NCBI GenBank assembly: GCA_002405755.1
Contig: DHMK01000009.1
Span: 1-5,188, forward strand
DNA from: Clostridiales bacterium UBA4644
GTDB lineage: Bacteria > Bacillota > Clostridia > Oscillospirales > Butyricicoccaceae
Reading direction: 5' to 3'
DNA length: 5,188 bases
Shown piece by piece: positions 1 through 5,188 of this stretch (within the stretch, counting starts at the first letter, position 1; each line of letters opens with the position of its first letter). The notes beneath the pieces are model-generated. The model made no database searches. It worked only from the letters and a program-made list of their open reading frames with translations, and had not been told where the DNA came from. The translations under genes and the position numbers were made by a program.

Positions 1-2168
1 TGCTCTCTGCCAACAACCTGCTGAAGCCCCAGGACGGCGCCCCTGTCACCGTGCCCTCTCAGGACATGGTCCTTGGCTCCTATTACCTGACCATGGAGCG
101 GGACACCGAGCCCGGCTCCGGCAAGCTGGACCCGGAGACCGGCCGCATCGATCCCAAGAGCGGCGCGAAGGTCTTTTCCAGCGTGGACGAGGCCATGCTG
201 GCCTATAACGACGGCGTCATCGGCATGCATTCGCTGATCCGCGTCCGGGTCACCAAGACCATCAACGGCATCACCGAGAGCCGCCTCATCGATGCCACCG
301 CCGGCCGCCTGATCTTCAACCAGGGCATCCCCCAGGATCTGGGCTTTGTAGACCGCACGGATCCCGAACGGGCCTTTGATCTGGAGATCACCTTCAAATG
401 CGGCAAGAAGCAGCTGCAGAAGATCATCAAGGCCAGCATCGAAAAGCATGGCTTTGCCGATACCGCCGAGCTGCTGGACCGCATCAAGGCCATGGGCTAT
501 AAATATTCCACGCTGGGCGCCATCACCGTATCTGCCGCCGATATGTCCATCCCCAAGGCGAAATATCAGCTGGTGGCCGAGACGGAGGAGCGAGTGGGCG
601 AGATCGCCGACCTGTTCAAGATGGGTATGATCACCGATGACGAGCGTCACCGCCTGATCATCGAGGAGTGGGAAAAGACCACCAAGGACGTTACCAACGC
701 CCTGATGAGCCATCTGGACCCCTACAACCCCATCATGATGATGGCAGATTCCGGCGCCCGCGGCTCCGTGAACCAGATCCGCCAGCTGGCCGGTATGCGC
801 GGCCTGATCGCCAACACCGCCGGCCGCACCATCGATATCCCCATCAAAGCCAACTACCGCGAGGGCCTGAGCGTTCTGGAATACTTCATCTCCTCCCGCG
901 GCGCCCGAAAGGGCCTGGCCGATACCGCTCTGCGTACGGCGGACTCCGGTTATCTGACCCGCCGTCTGGTGGACGTTTCCCAGGATGTGATCATCCGCGA
1001 AATGGACTGCGGCGCGCAGGACGGCATCGAGGTCTATGAGATCAAGGACGGCAATCAGGTCATCGAGCCCTTCTCCGACCGTCTGGTGGGCCGTTATCCC
1101 GTCCGTGATATTCAGGATCCCAAGACCGGCGAGGTGCTAGTCTCCAAGGATAAGCTCATGGACGGCAGCGATGCTAAGAAGGTGGTAAATGCCGGCATCG
1201 AGCGGGTCCAGCTTCGTTCCGTGCTGCACTGCCGCTCCCGCTACGGCGTCTGCGCCCGGTGCTACGGCTCCAACCTGGCCTTCAACAGCCCCATCGGCAT
1301 CGGCGAGGCCGTTGGCATCATCGCGGCACAGTCCATTGGCGAGCCGGGCACGCAGCTGACCATGCGCACCTTCCACACCGGCGGTGTTGCCGGCGGCGAC
1401 GGCGGCGACATTACCCAGGGCCTTCCTCGTGTTGAGGAGCTGTTCGAGGCCCGCAAGCCCAAGAAGGCGGCCATTCTTGCCGATATCGGCGGTCTGGTGC
1501 GCATCGAGGAGGGCCGCCGCGGCATCAATAATGTGACCATTACCAACACCGAGACCGGCGAGAGCAAGACCTATCCCGTTGCGGCCAACACGCAGCTGCG
1601 GGTCCGCAACGGCGATCTCATCGAAAAGGGCACCGCGCTGATGGGCGGCCCGTGGAATCCCCATGATGTGCTCCGTACCCGGGATGTGGACGCCGTCCGG
1701 GCTTACCTGATCCAGGAGGTCCAGCGCGTTTACCGTCAGCAGGGCGTGGATATCAACGACCGTCATATCGAGGTCATCGTCCGTCAGATGATGCGGAAAG
1801 TGAAGGTGGAGGCCAGCGGCAGCACCGACCTTCTGCTGGGCTCCATGGTGGAGATCACGGATTTCCAGGAGGCCAACGATCGGGCGCAGAGGCTCTGCGA
1901 GGAAAAGGGCGAGGAGTTTGTCCCGGCCGAGGGCAGCACGGTGCTGTTGGGCATCACCAAGGCCTCTCTGGCAACGGAGAGCTGGATGTCGGCCGCTTCC
2001 TTCCAGGAGACCACCCGCGTCCTTACCGAAGCCGCCATCAAGGGCAAGATCGATCCGCTGCAGGGCCTGAAGGAAAACGTCATCATCGGCAAGCTGATCC
2101 CCGCCGGCTCCGGCGTGGAGATTTATACCCATCCCGAATACGAAGAAATCAAGGAATATCTTGACTAA
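1..2168 (+). CDS. rpoC: DNA-directed RNA polymerase subunit beta' (5'-truncated by the window edge)
   Basis: This is the C-terminal part of RNA polymerase beta', a core subunit of the transcribing enzyme. The reading frame is open from the first base; its first full codon is at 3, giving about 721 residues (window residue n = nt 3n), so roughly the last 60% of a Firmicutes beta' of about 1200 residues. The first zinc site and the catalytic NADFDGD loop lie upstream and are not seen. Visible parts in order: secondary-channel rim helices (about nt 570-670), F-loop with GARGS and QIRQLAGMRG (about 753-815), bridge helix with GARKGLADTALRTADSGY (about 861-980), the second zinc site with Cys at 1008, 1230, 1251 and 1260, and the trigger loop with MRTFH (His at 1374). 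The large Proteobacterial trigger-loop insertion is absent, but a GGD-GGD tandem repeat sits at that tip (1392-1409). It ends in TAA. A GTG at 51 is an internal valine, not a start. Identification is certain; rpoB is expected upstream. Confidence 0.99.
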   Translation, partial: LSANNLLKPQDGAPVTVPSQDMVLGSYYLTMERDTEPGSGKLDPETGRIDPKSGAKVFSSVDEAMLAYNDGVIGMHSLIRVRVTKTINGITESRLIDATAGRLIFNQGIPQDLGFVDRTDPERAFDLEITFKCGKKQLQKIIKASIEKHGFADTAELLDRIKAMGYKYSTLGAITVSAADMSIPKAKYQLVAETEERVGEIADLFKMGMITDDERHRLIIEEWEKTTKDVTNALMSHLDPYNPIMMMADSGARGSVNQIRQLAGMRGLIANTAGRTIDIPIKANYREGLSVLEYFISSRGARKGLADTALRTADSGYLTRRLVDVSQDVIIREMDCGAQDGIEVYEIKDGNQVIEPFSDRLVGRYPVRDIQDPKTGEVLVSKDKLMDGSDAKKVVNAGIERVQLRSVLHCRSRYGVCARCYGSNLAFNSPIGIGEAVGIIAAQSIGEPGTQLTMRTFHTGGVAGGDGGDITQGLPRVEELFEARKPKKAAILADIGGLVRIEEGRRGINNVTITNTETGESKTYPVAANTQLRVRNGDLIEKGTALMGGPWNPHDVLRTRDVDAVRAYLIQEVQRVYRQQGVDINDRHIEVIVRQMMRKVKVEASGSTDLLLGSMVEITDFQEANDRAQRLCEEKGEEFVPAEGSTVLLGITKASLATESWMSAASFQETTRVLTEAAIKGKIDPLQGLKENVIIGKLIPAGSGVEIYTHPEYEEIKEYLD

Positions 2169-2189
2169 TCGGAAAAAGTAAAGTATAAT
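2161..2189 (+). promoter_or_regulatory. Sigma-A type promoter for the str operon, overlapping the rpoC stop
   Basis: A -35 box TTGACT (2161-2166) and a perfect -10 box TATAAT (2184-2189) are separated by exactly 17 nt. The -35 box matches the consensus at five of six positions and is made from the last two sense codons of rpoC plus the first base of its stop codon. There is no extended -10 TG. Transcription would be expected to start near 2195-2197, giving an untranslated leader of about 146 nt before rpsL. The boxes and spacing are seen directly; activity is inferred. Confidence 0.8.
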
Positions 2190-2198
2190 ATACAAGTT

Positions 2199-2220
2199 GC
2201 GAGATTTCTGCGCTATTTTT
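2199..2220 (+). terminator. Weak terminator-like hairpin after rpoC (doubtful)
   Basis: GCGAG (2199-2203) can pair with CT-CGC (2208-2209 and 2211-2213) around an ATTT loop with one bulged G, and TATTTTT follows at 2214-2220. Five base pairs with a bulge is poor for an intrinsic terminator. It also lies just after the predicted start site of the str promoter, so it could at most reduce read-through from rpoC. No better terminator is visible between rpoC and rpsL. Confidence 0.2.
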
Positions 2221-2221
2221 G

Positions 2222-2254
2222 CGTCCTTTTTCCGGGAAACAAGCGGAAAAGACG
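2222..2254 (+). promoter_or_regulatory. Leader hairpin 1 of the rpsL mRNA
   Basis: CGTC (2222-2225) pairs with GACG (2251-2254), and TTTTCCG (2228-2234) pairs with CGGAAAA (2244-2250). This makes an 11-bp stem with a 2-nt bulge (C2226, T2227) and a 9-nt loop. No T-tract follows, so it is not a terminator. The left arm can instead pair perfectly with 2170-2178, which is present only in transcripts coming from rpoC. The pairing is seen in the sequence; a regulatory role is inference. Confidence 0.5.
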
Positions 2255-2280
2255 GGATCTTGCAGGACTGCGGTCTATTT

Positions 2281-2305
2281 CCTCTCCCCGAGATCCGGGG
2301 AGAGG
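2281..2305 (+). promoter_or_regulatory. Leader hairpin 2: GC-rich 10-bp stem just upstream of the rpsL ribosome binding site
   Basis: CCTCTCCCCG (2281-2290) and CGGGGAGAGG (2296-2305) form a perfect 10-bp stem with a 5-nt loop AGATC. After an internal loop, TCTAT (2274-2278) can also pair with ATAGA (2310-2314). The stem ends 19 nt before the Shine-Dalgarno sequence and lacks a following T-tract, so it looks like a leader structure and not a terminator. The loop is complementary to GATCT at 2256-2260. Function is unknown; possibilities include autoregulation by a ribosomal protein, RNA stabilisation or an RNase site. Confidence 0.6.
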
Positions 2306-2324
2306 TCAGATAGAAATCTTGAAG

Positions 2325-2331
2325 AAGGAGG
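2325..2331 (+). promoter_or_regulatory. Ribosome binding site of rpsL
   Basis: AAGGAGG lies 10 nt before the ATG at 2342. It fixes that ATG as the start, although the frame is open upstream to a TTG at 2219. Confidence 0.92.
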
Positions 2332-2341
2332 AATATCGTCA

Positions 2342-2770
2342 ATGCCTACGTTTAACCAGTTGGTAAGAAAGGGCAGAGAGCAGGTTTCTTACAAGTCTAC
2401 CGCGCCGGCTCTGCAGAAGGGCTTCAACTCCAAGAAGAAGGAGTCCATCGACCTGGCTTCTCCCCAGAAGCGCGGCGTCTGCACCACCGTCAAGACCATG
2501 ACTCCCAAGAAGCCGAACTCCGCTCTGCGGAAAGTCGCCCGTGTTCGCCTGACCAACGGCATGGAGGTCTGGGGCTATATCCCCGGCGTCGGCCATAACC
2601 TGCAGGAGCACTCTGTGGTCATGATCCGCGGCGGCCGTGTCAAGGACCTGCCCGGTGTGCGTTACCACATCATCCGCGGCACGCTGGACACCCAGGGCGT
2701 TTCCGGCCGTATGCAGGGTCGTTCCAAGTACGGCGCAAAGAGACCCAAGGCTGGCAAGGCTGGTAAATAA
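2342..2770 (+). CDS. rpsL: 30S ribosomal protein S12
   Basis: S12 lies at the decoding centre of the 30S subunit and contributes to the accuracy of codon reading. The product has 142 residues, against 124 in E. coli and about 138 in B. subtilis. The surplus over E. coli is mainly an N-terminal segment around residues 27-40, typical of Firmicutes S12. The start MPTFNQLVRKG matches the family N-terminus and follows an AAGGAGG. The conserved loops are intact: PQKRGVC (41-47), TPKKPNSALRK (54-64) and GRVKDLPGVRYH (98-109). By alignment to E. coli numbering with Met as 1, K43 is K56 here, K88 is K101 and P91 is P104, so the classical streptomycin-resistance positions carry wild-type residues. D102 corresponds to the Asp that RimO methylthiolates in some bacteria. 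The C-terminus RSKYGAKRPK is canonical. It is the first gene of the str operon here, with its own promoter and a structured leader. Confidence 0.99.
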   Translation: MPTFNQLVRKGREQVSYKSTAPALQKGFNSKKKESIDLASPQKRGVCTTVKTMTPKKPNSALRKVARVRLTNGMEVWGYIPGVGHNLQEHSVVMIRGGRVKDLPGVRYHIIRGTLDTQGVSGRMQGRSKYGAKRPKAGKAGK

Positions 2771-2930
2771 GCCTTTGTTTAAGCCGCAAAGGTAAAAAAA
2801 GCATAAGCAAAGCAGACGCTTTGGACGGTATTTCTTATTTATAAGATTTTCCCGTTCTATGGCGCTGACAGAAGCACAATGCGCTTTTGAGTACCTGTGA
2901 AATCATTTTTTCATGAAGGAGGGAAGCAAA
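2771..2930 (+). promoter_or_regulatory. rpsL-rpsG intercistronic region with competing inverted repeats
   Basis: This 160-nt gap holds no convincing gene. CCTTTG (2772-2777) pairs with CAAAGG (2787-2792), and CAAAGC (2808-2813) pairs with GCTTTG (2818-2823) around a 4-nt loop. Because two arms contain CTTTG and two contain CAAAG, they can also exchange partners. An AT-rich palindrome TCTTA-TTTA-TAAGA is at 2833-2846, and a weak TGAAA/TTTCA hairpin (2898-2913) abuts the rpsG ribosome binding site. In E. coli the S12-S7 gap is where S7 represses its own translation; an equivalent here is possible but not shown. No intrinsic terminator is seen on the + strand. Confidence 0.4.
2916..2922 (+). promoter_or_regulatory. 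Ribosome binding site of rpsG
   Basis: AAGGAGG lies 8 nt before GTG at 2931. It decides the start, because the only nearby upstream ATG (2913) sits right against this Shine-Dalgarno sequence and could not use it. Confidence 0.92.
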
Positions 2931-3401
2931 GTGCCCAGAAGAGGAAATGTTCCGAAGCGGGATGTCCTTCCGGACCCGCTTTACAATTCGAAACTGGTGA
3001 CCAAGCTTATCAACAATATCATGCTGGACGGCAAAAAGGGCGTTGCTCAGCAGATCGTCTACGGCGCTTTTGATATTGTCAAGGAAAAAACCGGTAAAGA
3101 CCCCTGCGAAGCCTTTGAGACGGCCATGGAGAATGTCATGCCCGTCCTGGAGGTCAAGTCCCGCCGCGTGGGCGGCTCCAACTATCAGGTGCCGATGGAC
3201 GTTCGTCCCGACCGCCGTCAGACCCTGGGTCTGCGCTGGATCACCAGCTATGCCCGCGGCCGCAGCGAAAAGACGATGAAAGAGCGCCTGGCCGGCGAGA
3301 TCATGGACGCCATGAACAGCACCGGCGGCGCCGTCAAGAAGCGTGACGATGTCCATAAGATGGCTGAGGCCAATAAGGCCTTCGCCCACTTCCGCTGGTA
3401 A
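2931..3401 (+). CDS. rpsG: 30S ribosomal protein S7
   Basis: S7 is a primary 16S rRNA-binding protein that starts assembly of the 30S head and lies near the E site. From the GTG start the product is 156 residues, the same as B. subtilis S7. Conserved parts: the N-terminus MPRRGNVPKRDVLPDP, where the family always begins MPR; VTKLINNIMLDGKK; the beta-hairpin region EVKSRRVGGSNYQVP (74-88); RPDRRQTLGLRWI; and the C-terminus KKRDDVHKMAEANKAF ending in AHFRW. An alternative ATG at 2913 would add six residues that do not belong to the family and would overlap the Shine-Dalgarno. The gene follows rpsL after an unusually long 160-nt gap and precedes fusA by 45 nt, the normal str operon order. In E. 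coli S7 is the translational repressor of this operon; whether that holds here is unknown. Confidence 0.99.
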   Translation: MPRRGNVPKRDVLPDPLYNSKLVTKLINNIMLDGKKGVAQQIVYGAFDIVKEKTGKDPCEAFETAMENVMPVLEVKSRRVGGSNYQVPMDVRPDRRQTLGLRWITSYARGRSEKTMKERLAGEIMDAMNSTGGAVKKRDDVHKMAEANKAFAHFRW

Positions 3402-3432
3402 TCCGGCGGGAGCACCAACATTCATCCAATGG

Positions 3433-3440
3433 AAAGGAGA
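3433..3440 (+). promoter_or_regulatory. Ribosome binding site of fusA
   Basis: AAAGGAGA lies 6 nt before the ATG at 3447, within the 45-nt rpsG-fusA gap. No promoter or terminator is visible in that gap, which supports cotranscription with rpsG. Confidence 0.88.
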
Positions 3441-3446
3441 TAGCAG

Positions 3447-5188
3447 ATGCCAAGGCAGTATCCTTTGGAGCTGACTCGCAATATCGGTATCATGGCGCAT
3501 ATCGATGCTGGTAAGACTACCACCACCGAGCGCATCCTGTTCTATACCGGTAAGAATCATAAATTGGGCGAGACGCATGACGGCTCTGCAACCATGGACT
3601 GGATGGAGCAGGAGCAGGAGAGAGGTATCACCATCACTTCTGCCGCCACCACCTGTGCATGGAAAAAGCATCGCATCAATATTATCGACACTCCCGGTCA
3701 TGTGGACTTCACCGTTGAGGTGGAGCGTTCTCTGCGTGTCCTGGACGGCTCCGTGACCGTCTTGTGTGCCAAGGGAGGCGTCGAGCCTCAGTCGGAGACT
3801 GTGTGGCATCAGGCTGACAAGTATGGCGTCCCCCGTATGGTATATGTCAATAAGATGGATATCATGGGCGCCGACTTCTTCAATGTCATCCATATGATGG
3901 AAGACCGCCTGAAATGCGTTCCCGTGCCCATCCAGCTGCCCATCGGCGCCGAAGATACCTTCCGGGGGATCATCGACCTGGTGGAAATGAAGGCAGACGT
4001 CTATTACGATGAGCTGGGCAAGGATATGCGCGTGGAAGAGATCCCAGAGGACATGGCCGATCTTGCTCAGGAATACCGTGAGAAGATGCTGGAAGCCATT
4101 TCCGAATATGACGACGAGATCATGAACAAGTATCTGGAGGGCGAGGAGATCTCGGCCGAGAGCATCAAAAAGGCGCTCCGGGCCGCCACCATCGCCGTCA
4201 AGATCGTTCCCGTCGTCTGCGGCACCTCTTACCGCAACAAGGGTGTTCAGAAGCTGCTGGATGCCATTGTGGATTTCATGCCTTCTCCGCTGGACAAAAA
4301 GGCCATCGAAGGCATCAATCCCGATACCGACGAGCCGGAGGTCCGCCATCCTTCCGATGACGAGCCCTTCTCCGCGCTGGCCTTTAAGATCATGACCGAT
4401 CCCTATGTGGGCAAGCTGTGCTTCTTCCGGGTCTATTCCGGTACGATCGCAGCCGGCACCACCGCCATCAACTCTGTCAAGCACCAGCGGGAGCGCTTCG
4501 GCCGCATCCTGCTGATGCACGCCAATCACCGGGAAGACATCGACATGGCTTATTCCGGGGATATCGCCGCCGTGGTCGGCTTGAAAAATACCACCACCGG
4601 CGATACCCTGTGCGACGCCGACCATCCCATCATCCTGGAATCTATGGACTTCCCCGAGCCGGTCATCCGCGTGGCCATCGAGCCGAAGACCAAGGCAGGT
4701 CAGGAGAAGATGGGTCTGGCTCTGGCCAAGCTGGCAGAGGAAGACCCCACCTTCCGCACCTATACGGACGCCGACACCGGCCAGACCATCATCGCCGGCA
4801 TGGGCGAGCTGCATCTGGAGATCATCGTGGACCGCCTGCTGCGCGAGTTCAAGGTGGAAGCAAATGTGGGCGCTCCCCAGGTGGCCTATAAGGAGACCAT
4901 CCGGAAGAAGGTCAACCACGAGACCAAGTATAAGCGTCAGACCGGCGGCTCCGGTCAGTATGCCCATGTGAAGATCACGCTGGAGCCCAACGAATCCGGC
5001 AAGGGCTATGAGTTCATCAACGGCACCGTGGGCGGCTCCATCCCCAAGGAATATATTCCTGCAGTGGACGCCGGTATCCAGGGCGCCATGCAGAGCGGCG
5101 TGCTGGCCGGCTATCCCGTGGTGGATGTGAAGGTCACGCTGTACGATGGCTCTTATCATGAGGTTGACTCCTCTGAAATGGCATTTAA
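3447..5188 (+). CDS. fusA: Translation elongation factor G (3'-truncated by the window edge)
   Basis: EF-G is the cytoplasmic GTPase that moves tRNAs and mRNA through the ribosome and, with ribosome recycling factor, splits ribosomes after termination. 580 residues are present of an expected 690 or so. The frame is open at the edge, which cuts through domain IV, so its end and domain V are missing. GTPase motifs are complete: G1 AHIDAGKTT (17-25), switch I with RGITIT (59-64), G3 DTPGH (81-85) with the catalytic His85, G4 NKMD (135-138), and a G5 at 258-266 reading CGTSYRNKG where many EF-Gs have CGSAFKNKG. Next come domain II (about 290-400, with FKIMTDPYVGKL and MHANHRE), domain III with GMGELHLEI, and domain IV starting near QTGGSGQY (498-505) and ending in LYDGSYHEVDSSEMAF. 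The G5 motif and the continuous alignment suggest canonical EF-G, not the TetM/RF3 relatives. tuf is the usual next gene but lies outside the window. Confidence 0.99.
   Translation, partial: MPRQYPLELTRNIGIMAHIDAGKTTTTERILFYTGKNHKLGETHDGSATMDWMEQEQERGITITSAATTCAWKKHRINIIDTPGHVDFTVEVERSLRVLDGSVTVLCAKGGVEPQSETVWHQADKYGVPRMVYVNKMDIMGADFFNVIHMMEDRLKCVPVPIQLPIGAEDTFRGIIDLVEMKADVYYDELGKDMRVEEIPEDMADLAQEYREKMLEAISEYDDEIMNKYLEGEEISAESIKKALRAATIAVKIVPVVCGTSYRNKGVQKLLDAIVDFMPSPLDKKAIEGINPDTDEPEVRHPSDDEPFSALAFKIMTDPYVGKLCFFRVYSGTIAAGTTAINSVKHQRERFGRILLMHANHREDIDMAYSGDIAAVVGLKNTTTGDTLCDADHPIILESMDFPEPVIRVAIEPKTKAGQEKMGLALAKLAEEDPTFRTYTDADTGQTIIAGMGELHLEIIVDRLLREFKVEANVGAPQVAYKETIRKKVNHETKYKRQTGGSGQYAHVKITLEPNESGKGYEFINGTVGGSIPKEYIPAVDAGIQGAMQSGVLAGYPVVDVKVTLYDGSYHEVDSSEMAF

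Noticed and set aside
51..53. GTG at 51 as the start of the first gene
   Set aside because: The frame continues upstream with LSANNLLKPQDG, a conserved internal stretch of beta', so the gene is truncated by the window edge.
2219..2341. A 41-residue N-terminal extension of S12 from a TTG at 2219
   Set aside because: There is no ribosome binding site at 2219, the region is a structured leader, and the ATG at 2342 has an ideal AAGGAGG and matches the family N-terminus.
1137..2342. A 401-codon open frame on the minus strand over the rpoC end and the leader
   Set aside because: It has the same shadow effect, opposite conserved rpoC codons, with no ribosome binding site or recognisable product. 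It also runs across the promoter and leader.
2772..2800. Terminator after rpsL (CCTTTG/CAAAGG stem)
   Set aside because: The stem has only 6 bp and is followed by an A-tract, not a T-tract. It would fit the minus strand, where there is no gene to terminate.
2821..2847. A possible second promoter before rpsG (TTGGAC at 2821 and TAAGAT at 2842)
   Set aside because: The spacing is only 15 nt, both boxes are imperfect, and the AT-rich part is better described as a short palindrome.
2835..5159. A 774-codon open frame on the minus strand opposite rpsG and fusA
   Set aside because: It is a shadow of two certain genes. The GC-leaning codon choice avoids TTA, CTA and TCA, which removes minus-strand stops. 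The translation resembles no protein I know and is full of His/Gly/Asp runs typical of antisense frames.

Overview
The window is ordinary, highly conserved housekeeping DNA. It holds the end of the RNA polymerase beta' gene (rpoC) followed by the start of the str ribosomal operon: rpsL (S12), rpsG (S7) and fusA (EF-G), all on the + strand. rpoC is cut at its 5' end and fusA at its 3' end.

The proteins point to a Gram-positive Clostridia-type bacterium, most likely a GC-leaning gut Oscillospiraceae/Ruminococcaceae relative. The beta' trigger loop lacks the large insertion found in Proteobacteria. S12 is the long Firmicutes form with the extra N-terminal segment. S7 resembles the Bacillus/Clostridium form. 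The genes have strong AAGGAGG-type ribosome binding sites and prefer GCC, ATC, CTG, AAG and GGC codons. The family-level placement is inference from remembered sequences.

Layout: positions 1-2168 are rpoC. Positions 2169-2341 are a non-coding gap with a near-consensus sigma-A promoter, whose -35 box overlaps the rpoC stop codon, and an RNA leader with two clear hairpins and several competing pairings. rpsL is at 2342-2770. Positions 2771-2930 are a second non-coding gap with mutually exclusive short inverted repeats. rpsG is at 2931-3401 and starts at GTG. After a 45-nt gap, fusA runs from 3447 to the end of the window.

The genes work together in gene expression. Beta' forms much of the RNA polymerase active centre, S12 and S7 are 30S subunit proteins (decoding centre and head), and EF-G drives translocation. 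The promoter at the rpoC/rpsL junction would let the translation genes be expressed apart from rpoBC, while no strong terminator prevents read-through. I found no mobile element, CRISPR array, tRNA, rRNA or novel gene system. The points most worth a second look are a 9-bp tandem duplication in the rpoC trigger-loop tip and the structured leader of rpsL.
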